Assembly: GCA_002077045.2 (NCBI GenBank)
Contig: KZ111150.1
Location: forward strand, 196,934 to 260,933
From: Rachicladosporium sp. CCFEE 5018
Taxonomy: Eukaryota; Ascomycota; Dothideomycetes; Cladosporiales; Cladosporiaceae
Reading direction: 5' to 3'
Length of the DNA: 64,000 nt
The notes beneath the pieces were generated by a model. That model was given only the letters and a program-made list of their open reading frames with translations. It searched no databases and was not told the origin of the DNA. A program made the position numbers and the translations under genes. Below are positions 20,018 to 32,708 of the stretch, one piece after another (positions within the stretch are counted from its first letter, which is position 1; every line of letters begins with the position of its first letter).

Positions 20018-20290
20018 CAGCCCTAGCGCGGTAGCAACGGCTTTCGCAGAGTCTAAAACACCAGGCAAATACTCTGCTGCACGTCCTTATCGCGGAATCT
20101 GCCCTCGATTGCCTATACAGGATACACCATTTGACAGGTCTTAGATGAGTCTCGGGGAATTTTTCAGCCCTATGGCGGTAAAGACGGTCTTCGCAGAGTC
20201 TAGACCACAAGGCAAATACCATGCTGTACGTCCTCGTCGCGGATCTTGAGCTCGATTGCCTATCAGGGCATACTGTTTCGCCAGTGCCCA
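20018..20290. repeat. Diverged tandem repeat, about 147-bp period
   Basis: The words CAGCCCTA, GGTA, TTCGCAGAGTCTA, GGCAAATAC, GCACGTCC/GTACGTCC, TCGCGGA and CTCGATTGCCTAT recur in the same order in two units starting at 20018 and 20165. The Block II equivalents start near 35244 and 35395. Confidence 0.65.
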
Positions 20291-20650
20291 GTCAGAAACA
20301 AGGCAAGGTCGAGCATGGAGGCGGACTCAGCCCCGATGCCGTCCAAATCAAGCGCACTGCGTCGCCCGAGCGCGGTTGGGGATGCAATGCAGGTCTCAGG
20401 TCATGTCTGGGATTGTTCAGTGGTAGTGGGCGTATCTCGACGCACAGCGACGATACGAGAAGAATCCACGCCAGCACAGAGATGTATGTTGCACGGATTG
20501 CTGACAATATTGAGCTGTTTGCTGTCCTGAGCGTTCATGACCTAGTCGCAAGTACAGCCACTTGAGACTTAGAGGACCGACTGACAAGGCGGCGAAGGGT
20601 TGAAGACGCGACGAGGTCAGCAAAGGCACTGTTCTTCTCGGCGAACGACA

Positions 20651-20850
20651 TCTAGGCCTCGAAGAGTATTCCACGACCCACTGTCGCGGATCTTGACCTT
20701 CTCTACAGCGCGCACTCAAACCAGCTTCCCGTCTTGCATGCAAGCACCAAGCCCTGCTCAGCAACACTGTGCTCGGCAATGGAAATCTAGACCCCGTAGA
20801 ATATTCCACGACCCATCATCGCGGATCTTGACCTCTCTCTCCAGTCTGCA
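20651..20850. repeat. Diverged tandem repeat, 136-bp period, sharing the TCGCGGATCTTGA core
   Basis: Two units begin at 20651 and 20787 with TCTAG, then ATTCCACGACCCA and TCGCGGATCTTGACCT. The TCGCGGATCTTGA core also appears in the upstream 147-bp units, so both sets may come from one ancestral repeat. Conserved in Block II near 35872-36060. Confidence 0.65.
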
Positions 20851-21299
20851 GTCGGACCAGTCTCCGGTGCTGCATGCGGGTACCAAACTCCACGAATGCC
20901 TCAATTAACCTGCAGCGCCACAATGAACATCGGCCAAAACGATCACACTGCTGTCTGACAATCGACGATGCTCCAACGCAGTGTAGTGTGATTTACTCGA
21001 AGTAATCTCGGTTTCAATCACCAGTATACCAATTGCATAGTATCGACGATGTTTCGAGACATAGCAGGCTTAGGGGGATTGCTCGAAGTGAGGTCAAGAT
21101 GGCGAGGGATTTTATGCATGAGTTTTGCGCTGACGCACAGTCGGTAGGCTCAGATACTGGCATTGTGCGCTCTATCGGTGTAGCCAATAAGATAGTCATA
21201 GATCATAAATTATACACACCTCTACGATCAAGCATGCCTCGTGAGTATGCCAACGCCCCGCTATGCCCAATCCCAAATCCCATCCCATGTCGTCTCCAC

Positions 21300-23938
21300 T
21301 CAAGCCTTCTCCTTCATCCCCCCACTACTCATAGAACTCTCCGTCAAGTACCTCTGAAATACCCTCTCCTCAATCCCCAAACTCGGATCACCCGAGGTGG
21401 CCTTCCTACTCTCTTGTCGTCGGAAATACACCCGTTTGCCGAACTTGTAGCTCTCGGCGCCAAGGAAGAAGAGGAGCGCGGCGATGAAGACGATGCCCCA
21501 TTCCCTGGGATGATCGTTAGTGGGAGACAAAGGATTGAAGAGGGGGATGGGATAGGAGAGCCTTACCAAGAGATGCCGGTATGTTTGAATACCACATCGT
21601 CCAGTCCGGGGATGTAGAGCAGCGGGAAGATGAGCACGAAGCCCGCCATTACGGCGACGAAGAGGAATTTGTTCGTCCAGACGTCTTTCATCCAGCCGTA
21701 CAATCTGTTCCCATCAGGCCGCATGTGGAAGAACGACCGTCGCAAGTTGATAACCTCCCAAGCCAAGAACAGCGATAGCCAAGTCATCGTCGCAAAGCAA
21801 GTCGCCCGTGCGCGGAAGATCAAATCACAACCATCGGAGATGGACTCATTGCAGCGGTAGCCGATGAAGCCGTCTTCGAAGCCATACAGGACTAGGACAA
21901 AGCTCGCAAGGCACAAAGCGGCGATCCAGATCCCGTAGAAAAGCATATCGCAGCAGACTTCCCAAGTGAAAATCCCCTTCTTGCTATCCTGCGGCGGGCG
22001 CGAAAGGATATCCGGTGCTGCGCGCTCGAAGCCCAAACCCATATCGGGAATACCAGAAGTGACCATGATGATCCACATAATCTCCACGGGACTGAGGGGA
22101 AAGACGGAGATATTCTCGCCATCCTTGAAAACCAGGCCGATAAGCAGGATGAGCGCTTGAGCGACGTTCTGGGAAAGCAAATGCAGCACGAATTTCTGGA
22201 TATTGTCGAATGTTCTCCGGCCTTCTTCCACGGCCGCGAGGATAGAGGCAAAGTTGTCGTCTGTGAGGATGATGTCGCTGGCGTCTTTGGCTACATCGCT
22301 GCCGGCTTGGCCCATGGCTATGCCGACGTCTGCGCGCGAGAGGGAGGGACTATCGTTCACGCCATCACCCGTCATGGCAGCGTATTTGCCGCGGCGGTGC
22401 AGGGCGTCGATCATGCGGACTTTGGTGTTTGGGGCGCAGCGGGCGATGACGAGAGGGAGGACGGGAAGCTTGTCGATCTCGTCGTCGGAGAGCTGGTCGA
22501 ATTGTGAGGCGGTCATGACCATGGCGTCTGCCACGTCTTTGCTGATGAGATCCATTTTCGAAGGGAGGATGCCGACTTGTGCTGCGATGGCGCGAGCTGT
22601 GCCGGGGTGGTCGCCCGTGAGCATGTGGACGGCGATACCGGCTTCGTGGCATTTGCGGACTGAGGAGGCGGATTCGGGGCGGGGAGGGTCGTACAGGCCG
22701 ATGAGACCGCGGAATACGAGGTTGTTCTCGATGACTGTGCGGTCGATCTCGGCGCCTTCTTCGAATTCCTCCCCGTAGCGGCGGCTAGCTAGGGCGAGAA
22801 CGCGGAGACCCAGCTTGGCAAGGCCTTCCATGTTTTCGAGGACTTGCTCGCGGAACTCTTCGGTGATTTCGATGGGCTCTTCGTTTGACTTGGCGACGTA
22901 TGAAGTGCAAGAGGCGATGATTCGCTCGACAGCACCCTTGGTGAACGCGAAAGTCTCCTTGGTCTTGATATCCTGGTAGAGTACTGACATCTTCTTGACA
23001 TCAGAGTCGAATGGGAATTCTGACAGCATCTTCCATGCTGGGTTGTCACCTGCGACAGATGCCCGACGGTTCCAGTTGAAGCGAGTGGCGAAAACTTGGA
23101 TCGCAATCTCGGTCGGATCACCGCGAGCGTTCCAGTTGCCTTCGTCGGTCTGGTGCACGTTTACGAGGTTGGCGAGAGAGGCAACACGCAGGTATTCTTT
23201 GATTACATCGCCCTCTGACAGTAGCTCTTCATATGATGTCTCCTTCTCTTCAGGGTTCTCACCTTGGAGTCGAGGCTCGTGGGTGCCGAATGAGATGTTG
23301 CCCATGGTGGGGTTGAAAGGCTCGGAGGTCTCGCCGATGGTGTAGGTGCCAGTCGCTGGGATCCAAGCCTTCTTCGCCACCATCTTGCCTTGTGTAAGAG
23401 TTCCGGTCTTATCGCTGCAGATGTCTGTCACTCCACCGAGCGCCTCAAGTGATCGCAGACTGCGAACGATGACATTTCGCTCCACCATGCGTTTCGTACC
23501 AGCTGCCATCGTGATTGTCAGGACGACAACAAGCGAGGCGGGAATCATGGAGAGGCCAGTGGCGACTGCGTAGATGATGACTTCTTGTCGATTTCGGAAG
23601 TTGTTTGCACCTAGCACGATGATTGCGCAGATGATGGCGATGAAGAATAGAAGAAGTGCTAGTCGTGCCAGCTTCTTTTGGAGAGGTGTGCCCACATTGA
23701 CACCGAGGAAATGGCCAACTGCATCTGTGACAGTGAGAACAGTGGCTTCGATGTAATGGTGTGGCTTGACAGTGCCGTCTTTCGATTGCTTCGGTGATCG
23801 GAACTTGCTGTCTTTCTTGCGGAGTGCGGCTGCGATGCTGCCGATTTCGGTGTGCATGCCAGTAGCGAAGACAATGCCCGTAGCTCGGCCCTTGGTGACT
23901 GTTGAAGAACTGTATGCTACATTGAGGCGGTCGCCAGG
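21300..23938 (-). CDS. ENA1: ENA-type Na+/K+ efflux P-type ATPase (IID), 5' end lost in gap
   Basis: Two exons, >23938-21567 and 21504-21300, are joined across a 62-bp intron and give 858 visible residues; roughly the first 200-250 (first membrane helices) are missing at the gap. Motifs in order: MIPASLVVVLTITMAAG (helix 4 region), DICSDKTGTLTQGKM with the phosphorylated Asp and the IID-specific TQGKM, AFTKGAVERI, MLTGDHPGTARAIA, and TGDGVNDSP. Several C-terminal helices follow, and the tail ends SGGMKEKA. ENA pumps export Na+ or K+ at high external salt or alkaline pH from the plasma membrane. This copy is open throughout; the Block II copy is frameshifted. Confidence 0.9.
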
Positions 23939-24038
23939 NNNNNNNNNNNNNNNNNNNNNNNNNNNNNNNNNNNNNNNNNNNNNNNNNNNNNNNNNNNNNN
24001 NNNNNNNNNNNNNNNNNNNNNNNNNNNNNNNNNNNNNN
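23939..24038. other. Assembly gap (100 N)
   Basis: It separates the 5'-truncated ATPase of Block I from a 5'-truncated gaaA copy. The base after the gap corresponds to 4388, exactly 100 bp before the two copies first differ, which points to a k-mer-sized contig overlap rather than a biological junction. Confidence 0.9.
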
Positions 24039-24613
24039 AGAGTATGGTGCCGGAGTATCGGCCGACGAAGGTCACGGCTAGTGCTTCAACTGGTACGGCG
24101 ACGGATCTGGGGTGTGTGGCGGAGACGGAGGATACGATTACGCTGCTCGTGGACTGGGTCAAGAAAGACGGCTCCGGTCGAAGAGCGACGGGCGTCTATA
24201 CGGCCTCCTGGACTGCTCCGCAGAAAGCTGGCGTGCATTCGAATCAGTACTTCCACTTCATGGGCTCCAAAGGTGAGGTGCGCATCAACCAGGCAAAGCG
24301 AGGTTACGACGTCACCACCGATGATGCCGGGCTGATGTGGTATAATCCCTTCTACATGAAGTACGCGCCCGACGAAGAGGGCAACTTCGCAGGGCAGGGT
24401 GGATACGGGTATGTGAGTTTTGAGAAGTTCGTGGACGGGTGCAGTGCGGTCAACGAAGGTAGGAAGAAGATCGAGGATCTTGATCGGTCGGGACTGCCGA
24501 CGCTGGCGAACACGATGGCTACTGGTGCAATTCTTGAGGCAGGGAGGCGGAGTCTGGATGAGAAGAGGATTGTGGAGATTGTGGAGGAGGGAGGGAAGTG
24601 GAGTCTGAAGTGA
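24039..24613 (+). CDS. gaaA: gaaA-like reductase, 3' fragment (second copy)
   Basis: The frame enters from the gap (…ESMVPEYRP) and runs 191 codons to GGKWSLK and a TGA. It matches residues from about 226 onward of the 3712-4962 gene with mostly silent changes and TIATG to TMATG. The 5' part is absent because the contig begins here, not because of a visible deletion. It should be read as the second allele or homeolog. Confidence 0.88.
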
Positions 24614-24689
24614 AAAGGACTCATATCTGTATCACTAGCACTCATGATCTGGACTTACTGGCGCTGTCATTATGTCATTGTGTAACTTC

Positions 24690-27600
24690 TCAAGTACCCT
24701 CCTTAGGCGGCTCCGTCGATGCTTTCGATGCGGCTTTGGTAGACTCCGAAGTTGCCGTCGTGCCACTCTTCGCCTCGGGTAGTGTCTGCTTTGACCCTGT
24801 ATCCTTTGCCACCGCAGATGTTGTCCGAAGTGGTTTGGAGAGCGGCTTGGCGGTCGGTCCTGGCACAGCTGTTGGTGTCGAGCCCGGTGATGCAGCGGTT
24901 GGCGCTACTTCATCAATCTTATGACTCAACAATGTGACTGCTGGCTGGGAGTCCGCAACACCCTCCTGCCAGCCCTTTCCAAAGTCAGGGTTCGGGTTTG
25001 GGCAGATAGTCACTCCACAGGTCGAGACCGCCGGGATGGTGACATCGTAGCCGATGTTGCCGACGCACGCACACTGATCCTTACCATCTTCCTTGCCTGC
25101 AAGTGTGCAGGTTGCCGTTCCTGTCAATGACAAGAAGTCCAAGTCAGAGGGTTTACAAGCTGCCGCGCCATAGGTCATCGGTCGCGCGTATGTGTACGCC
25201 GAGTTTGGACAGATATACAGGTCGTCGCAGACTGTTGCAGCATCGAAGACTGCGGCGGTAGGAGTCGCCAGTGACTCCTGCTTGTTATTGCACATGCACA
25301 GTCTCGAGGTGCTCATCGTCCACGGAATGACGTTTTGTTGGAATCTGAGATGCGTCGTCGTGGTATAGACGCAAGATCCGAGGAATGGGACCGATGGCAA
25401 TGCGGCTGCACACGAATCCGTCATTGTCATCATCGGCCCAGATCGAATCAAATTGGAATCGTTAGGGCATACCCACTGCCCACAAACCGACTGAGCAGAT
25501 ACCAGATGGGTTGATGCCTGATGGTCACACCTACAGAAGGCGCTGTCCGCGGCAGTCCCTGATTTCGTGACCTGATAATCCACTCGAGAACACGGCCCTA
25601 CAGCAGTATCTTGGGGCCAGGCACAGTCAAGGTTCTGTGACGGGCATGCTGTAGGCTGCGGAATGGAGGTCTTTTGGTTAGGGCATACCGCGGTATTGCA
25701 GATTGTAGTGAGCTCCACAGTTCGGTCACCTTGATTTTCGCATGCACAGGACAAAGTGACTGACAGTGGCAGCCCCTTGCCCACTGCCCCGAACGAAGTG
25801 TGCACTGTACATTCGCCCATATTCTGAATTGTAGGCACGTCGCAATTACACGGCATCTTAGGCATACCAGTAATGATGACAGCAGCGGTGGTGCTCGTAG
25901 GCTTCTCTGTAGCAGCAACAGACTTCGAAGACTGGCATTCCGAGTATGCTTTCCAGTCCGTGACAAGGCCGAGGGCGTTGATACCCTTACATCCTTGTTG
26001 ATTAGCGGGTAGAGGTGGCGGATCGTCGCAGATATCGTCCTTGTTCTTTACGGGAGGCCAAGTGCAGCACTTGCCAGTCTTGTCGACCACCCAATTCGAA
26101 CAGCAGGAACCGTCGGCTAAGATCTTCCCGACCGGATGATCGCGATCGCCTGGACAGTACACCACCGAGAGACACTCACCGTCGGCGCCTACTATGGGAG
26201 CCGCGCAGCAGCTGCCATTCTTTCCATACGCGGCGCATGTAGATGTCGGCTTCGGAGGCACAAGGACTGACGTGGACTTTGACTCCATGCTCGTCGTCTT
26301 CTTGGCCGTCAGACTCGTCGTCGGTCTAGGTGCGCTCGTGGCCTTGCTGGTTGGCTTCGGGGTCATGCTCGCGAAGGTCGACGTGGGTAAATCATCCAAT
26401 GGTAGGATTGTAACTTGAGGTCCGATGCCGCACGCATTCTCCATGACACCATCCTGGCCCTGGTCATCATCAGGGCTGACTATAGTAGCATTACCAAATG
26501 CACAGAAGTCAATCTGGGCACCGTCTTGGCCCTGATCGTCGTCTGGGCTGACTGTTGTGCCGTTAGCGTATGGACAGGACTTGGGTCGATCGTAGTCTCC
26601 TTGATCCGCAAGTGGAGTGATAGTATAGTTGCTGAGCGGCGCAGGACATATTGCGCCTCCCTCCAAAGCACCATCTGTTTGTAGGATCAAAGTAGCGTTC
26701 GAGCAGCTTGGAGAATCATCGCTGCCCTGATCATCTAGGGGGCTTGGCTTGGGGAACGTACCATTCTACAGTGGACAGGTATCGTCATCGAGATACTCGA
26801 CTTTCACGAGATCATTTATTGGACATGAGGCGGTCTCATTCAGATATTCGATCTTCACGAGATCCATGACCGGACATGTGGCGGTCTCGTTTAAATATTC
26901 GATGACAGGCTCGATGAAGATTGGACAGGAAGGTTCTTCGCCGTCCTCTCCTTGGATATCGTCAGGACTCACATCGACCGAAGTTGGGCATGAAGCGGCA
27001 ATGCTGGTCGTAGTCGTTGCAGTCACATCACAGCCTTTCATCATCGAGCTGATAGTACTTGTGCAGGTGTTTGTCGTAGTAGTCTGACCCTTGGTGACCG
27101 CAACGCTTTCAGCACAGAAATACGTCACGTCTGGTACCGTGCTCTCACTGGCGCATGTTCCCCATGTCGTTGTTGTGGTGCCGTTTATGTTAGAACAAGC
27201 CGAAGTGATATGTGTTCTCGAACTCCCGCAGGTCGTGCTCGCAGCAGGCATCCCCATAGGTACCGTCATAGTCCCATTGGCACTGGCGAACTTGGTGACT
27301 GACGAGCAATACGCTGTCACACGGGTAGCTGTGTGCGTTTCTGTGCACGACTGGCTACTTGTCGGGCTAGAGGTCGGGGTTTCGTCTCCGGGAGGGTTGT
27401 CCAAATCGAACGGCTTTGGCTTCTCGTCATCTTCCGGCTTATCCTCGACTTCATTGTTGGTCTTCTCGTTCTCATCTGTGTCAGGGCTAGGACACGTGTT
27501 CACAAACCAAATTTTGATACAGATCCTCTTCGGCGGAAACTTGAACGGCCAAAGTGGGAACTTGGGAAATTTCGGCAGTACCAGTAGACCAGCGATGTTC

Positions 27601-30518
27601 ATGGCAGTGACACCCGCTGGGCAGCAAGCGCCAGGCGGAATAATGATATCAGGGACAGGTATTATGCCGTGAATGATATCGATACCTCTGATCCCAACAA
27701 TAGCGGGTGGAGGTATCGGCGGGGTTATCGCGGCAATCTAACGCATCTTAGCACAACGTCAAGGAATCCGAGATTGACCGCTTACAATTGCGGCCGGGCA
27801 TTTACTACTCTCCATCTTGCCAGTCCAGACAGAGCTACTAGGCAGAAAGCTGCTCTTGCCTGGGGGCCAGCACTGACCGAAGTTGCGTTGGCATCCAGAG
27901 CCACACTCCGACGCTTCAGTGCCGCTGCGACCCGGGTTAGATCGCACGCACATAATCATGCTTGAGAAGAGGACTTACCAAGTCATATTCTGTCCGCAGC
28001 ACTGCAAGCCGGGACAGATGCCAGCTCCCAGGAACTTGTGGTCTTTGCCACACTTGCCACCGTTGTCCACGACGGGGCGAATCTCACACGGGTAGGAATC
28101 TTTGTACCACGACATAGAACATGCAGGCTTCTTCCATGGGGGAGGCGTACACCCAGGCTTGAACGAGAAGTGAGCGATATCCTTCCCGCTAGGGGTCGCA
28201 GGCAAAGTCCCTGTTCCAAAGTCGATACCTTTTGAGGTTTCCGGAGCGGGGCCGATGGCAGTTATCCGCGTATAAGTCACACCCGAGATCGTCTTGCACC
28301 ATGCCGTGGAGTGCGCATCATAGGAGAAGATGCCAGGTTTATCGAAATGCAGCGTCCCACAATTATATGTGCATGGCAGCGACTTGCAATCTTTGCCAAC
28401 ATTTTGAATCTCGTCGTCGAATTTCTTGGTGTCCCACTTGACTCCAGCACCTGCCGCAAAAAGGGCGGTGGACGTTGATGTGGACAACATGCCGTCTCCG
28501 CCCATAAAGGCGAACAGACCTGTCACCATGGACGTCGCCTGCGGCAGCATGCCTGGCGCACCACCAAAGACAAGAAGTGATGTCGACGAAGGATGAAGTG
28601 ACGTCCGGCTACCAGGCGCAGCGGTACCAAAGCTATGTCGTGTGGTACTAACAGCAGTTCCATGGCTCGAACGAGGCTGTGTCGAGTTCGCAGATATGAC
28701 ATGGCTAGACAGAGTCGATGACGAATGAGTCAACGTCTTCTCTGGAGCACTTTTGTGTGATGTAGAGTTGCGAGAGGAATGAACGATGGTATTGCTCTTC
28801 GTCAGTGTCTTCTCGGGAGCACTCTTGTGTGATGTAGAGTTACGAAAAGGATAATGAGTGCTTGTGCCAGTGCCATGTGCACCCGTCGAAGGAACTAAAT
28901 GACCAGTAGTACTATTGACATTGTGTGGCAGAGGTAGGATCGGCGTCGGCTTTCCATCCACATAGAGGTACGACCCAGCAGTGCCAAGCGAGTAAGTAGT
29001 GCGCTTGACAGTGACCTGCTGACCCGGCCGGAGAGACGTGATGCTTCCTGCTATCGTGACTCTGACGGGCTGAGCGATCCGCGATGCAGATGTTGCAGAG
29101 TGCAATATCGGTCTTGGAGTGCCGTCCAGAAAAGGATTCTGGCCACCGGTACCGAGCGAAAAAGTCGTGCCACTTACGGTGACCCGCTGGCCCGGTCTCA
29201 TGGATGTGGTCTTGCCGGCGATTGTGACCATCACGGCTGGGGTAATGGTGGAGTTCGCTGCTACGACAGATGTGATGGGCTTCGGAGAACCATTGATCCA
29301 AAGCGTTTGCCCGGCGAGGCCGAGCGAAAAGGTTGAGCTGGCCATGGTGACTGGCTGGCCTGGTCGGAGCGAAGTAGTATGACCGGCGAGTGTGACTAAG
29401 ACAGGGTGTGGAGTCGATGATGCTGCGCCGGTGCCATGCCACACAGGCGTCGGCACCCCGTTCACATACAACGAGTCACCTGCCTGCGCGAGAGACACAG
29501 TCTTCCCACTCGCTGTGATCTCCTGGCCAGGTCGTAGTGTAGTCGCTTGCCCACCAATCGTGACAGGTACCAGCGACGTGGCGTTGCATGTCGTGCCCCA
29601 GAGGCTAGTTGTCGTCAAATGTCGAACGCTGGACGGAATTCCGTTCGAGTACAACGTGTTCCCAGCGCGGCCCAGCGAGAACGTCTTGCTACTAACGATG
29701 ATCTGCTGGCCGGGTTTTACCGAAGTCACTACGCCACCCGCGGTGATGACGACTGCAGTTGAGCTGTGGGTGGAGGTGCTGTTATGCTTCAGCGTGCCCT
29801 CAGATACAGCTGTGCTTATGACTTGTGCTGAGGACTTGGTCTTCATCGCTTCCGGAAGTTTGTATGGAGTCCCATCGAGAAAGTACGACTTCAGCGCTTT
29901 GCCGACCGAGATTGTCGTCCCGCTCACCGTCACTGGCTTGCCAGGAGATAGACTGATGACTGTGCTTCCGACTGTAATCGTGACGGCTGGTGTCGAAATC
30001 CTTGCAGTGCTGCTACTTGAGCTATGCAATTCCACCTTCTCAGGTTGCACTGTATCTTCGAAAGCCGTTGCCGTTGGATTAGCTTCGTCTGCTGAATTGT
30101 TCTCGATACCGTCTTGGTCATAAAATCTTCCGGATGGAGATGCAGCAGCTGCAAGCGACCATTCGCCGTAGGATCCATCTTGTCCTGCGATATCTGATCG
30201 GGACGAAATGCGCGTAACTACAGTCGTGTGCGTAACAATGACCTGGCCTGGACAAGCAGAATCATGTTCTAAGGTCCTGAGTATGGGTGTCTCGGCCTGC
30301 GTAAGCGCACCCATTCGCAGGCATTGCCCATCACGACACGCATGGACGGACAGCGAATCAAGTGTGGGAACATCGTCAAGCCAAGCCACTTGCCCATCTG
30401 CGTCGACATGCCGCGACAGAGTGTGCGTCGTGGTCAGAGTCGGTCTGCAGTCCTTCCAAGCATTCATTGGAAGTAAGGTGCAAGCTACCGCCATGAGCAC
30501 CCAGGCCAGCTTCGCCAT
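24690..30518 (-). pseudogene. Cysteine-rich giant secreted modular protein, copy B (single nonsense codon)
   Basis: The start is ATG 30516-30518 (MAKLAWVLMAVACTLLP). Exons are 30518-27979, 27924-27786 and 27737-24690, with introns of 54 and 48 bp; the total is 1,909 codons including the final stop. The domain order is that of copy A, with six PGQ modules, linker, cysteine block, Pro/Phe segment, 17-residue repeats, PDDDQGQDG repeats and four C-x3/4-[VI]-C-P-N modules. The tail differs from both copies 1 and A (ending TEPPKEGT). A TAG at 26766-26768 replaces the Trp of DDTCPLWNGT found in copy A and would remove the C-terminal third, including all CPN modules. Apart from that codon the gene is intact, so the change is recent or a sequence error. 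The coding text is continuous where copy A needs a 38-bp intron. Confidence 0.75.
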
Positions 30519-32708
30519 ACTGGAAATGCGACAGGTGGCAAGGGCACGGGAAAATGCCACCAAGACTGAGCGGTAGTGGTAAACAAGCGTCCGATTATGT
30601 GGAGCTGTGTGCGTTCTGGAGAGAGGTAGGAGGAGGGTTTCCCAAGTCTCGAGTCGTGGGGAGGTGTACGGCGTAGTTTTCGGAAGATAGCAAACGCTAT
30701 CACGCTGACGGATACACCACGCGACCGTGCAATACCGGTGGGATACTAGAGTCAGCTCAATTACAAGGCTGCCAAGCTAGTGTTTCATAGGTTGCAGATC
30801 GGTTGTGACCTGCGTAGACAATGCTTTCTTGAGGAGAAGTGGGCTGTAGATACACGGACATGTTGGTGATAGAGGAGGGGGGAAAAGAATGAGACTGTAC
30901 ATTACACCTAATGTGCAGGCAAGCAAAACACTCCAGCTCATGATGCTGGCACAAACATTCAGTAGCGGTGCGTTCACGCGCTGATGCGTAACCTCGTGTG
31001 CACGTTCTGCTGGAGTAGAGGCGGGACACGGCCCCCTCAGAACAATCTGGGATTCTGTGTATTTGCCGCAAGCAGTACGCGCTGTGCCCTGAGACGTGGT
31101 AAGAGTGTGCAACGATAGCCGGTATGTCATTCTCGGGTGTGTAGTTGTGTACTCCATGCGGCGGACCAACAGTGCCTCATAGAGCGTCTTTTAGGTCCAC
31201 CCGCCGTGGATCATGCTGCGCCGCTGCGCCGACATTCTGCCCTCGGTAAGCGCTCATGTCGTAGAGAGACAGGGATCTATGGCATGGCATCTGAAGCGTC
31301 ATGTGAGATCCAGTGGCCCAGAAGGCGTCCTCGGCAGTGTCGTTTCCTGGGAGGTACCGCGTCGCTACGCGTCGTCAATGAGCGTAGCTTGGTGGTCTCC
31401 ACAATGCTCCCTCGGGAGCCTTCGTGCGCTCATGTGGCAGTTCGCCAGCTCGCCAGCTCGCCGCTATCAATCAAATTCCTTACAAGTCCAAGATGAGATA
31501 AGTGGTTGTAAGGTCCTGCGACCTGGACGTGAGCTTACCTCAAGGACATGCTCAACATTGCGGAACCGTTCCCGCGTCGGCGTTTGAACTTCGCTGGAAA
31601 GGGAATGAAGTTCCACTTCCTCCTTCCCATTCGTCGAAGCTTGCGATCTGGCCCGTAACGTCGACATCCTCGCTCGTCCGCTTGCCTGGGGATTACGGAG
31701 GCGCTCGCGGCGTTCGCGGCAGCTGTGCATGCGTCAGTAATGCTTGATATTCGAAGATATCCTGGTGCAGCGTTCGGCGCACGCCTTGCCGCCCTGCCAT
31801 TCAATGATAGAGCCAAGGAGTAGGCCAACGTGGCGCTGTGCGTCATGAACATTGCTGTAGACTATACGTTTACAGCGTTTGATTTTATCTAGGTAGGTTA
31901 GACTTTCTCTGCCAGTCTTTGCAGCATTCCGCAGAGCTCCCCGGTCTTTCTCTCCCAGAAAGTACAAAGATCTCTGCTTTTGCATATTTCGCACCTTCTC
32001 CTGAATTCGCTATCGCGTAGCAGTGCGGCGACGCATTCTGCACTACTGATTTCTTCCGATTGTGCGATCCGAAACGCTGGCGTAGTCTTCAACAGGCTCT
32101 TTCTCTCTCTTGCAGCCCACATCCAGTACTCCCGGCATTGGGCGTTGATGTCTCAGGTTGAAGCGCGTCGCACATCTACCAACACTTCCAACGAAGACAC
32201 ACGCTGAGTGGCCGAGACACTCCGACACCTTCTCCAGACCCTCCCCACTGGCAATGCTGCCCTAGGCGAGCCTCACTCATATATTGATCTTGGAAGCTTC
32301 GCAGTCGACTCTCAACCCATGAGAAGCTTGTTCCGTTGCAAAACGTCACTGATTCTAAGAGGGTCAGGGTTGACGAGCGCCGCATGAGCAGTGTTCATAA
32401 GCCGGACAGCAACGCTGTGATACCCGCTTTAAAGTAACACAATTGACAAATGTTGAGCTCATCAGATGGTGATCGCAAATGACGGAAGCTGATACAGGTA
32501 GCGAAGCTGACCAGCTGTGATTGAGAGATATCTAAGAACTACTTTAGCGATGCCTTCGCGTGCGGTCGTCACAAGTCGACTGAACGAGTACCATTTGACA
32601 GTGTCGTTCATGTTTATGTAGTCACTGCCAAGACCACTCAACCTATACATTGAACGTGCCTGCGACTTGGCTCGATCATACTTCCATGTTCCATCGCTTC
32701 CCAGTGTG
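30519..32708. other. Intergenic region, Block II equivalent of 15289-17477
   Basis: It holds the divergent promoters of copy B and the nucleoside hydrolase. Small indels relative to Block I break every long frame, so nothing coding is claimed. Confidence 0.55.

Larger units (their letters stand above)
19231..21299. other. Long intergenic region with diverged minisatellite-like repeats
   Basis: About 2.1 kb lie between the secreted protein gene and the 3' end of the ATPase. Frames here are not conserved with Block II (34467-36517), so it is taken as non-coding. Repeats inside are listed separately. Confidence 0.55.
4388..23938. repeat. Block I of a long duplicated segment (partner 24039-39160)
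   Basis: From 4388 to 23938 the sequence matches 24039-39160 in gene order and strand at roughly 95-98% identity by eye. Block I additionally contains about 4.4 kb (a broken cysteine-rich gene and a relic) that Block II lacks. The first mismatch after the left boundary is at 4488, so Block II starts exactly 100 bp before divergence. The right ends (23938 and 39160) are the same base of the ATPase gene, both followed by 100 Ns. This looks like two haplotypes or homeologs placed in series. Confidence 0.85.

Noticed and set aside
20221..20565. Plus-strand frames in the ATPase downstream region
   Set aside because: The corresponding Block II sequence (35466-35783) carries indels that shift the frame midway, so it is not conserved as coding.
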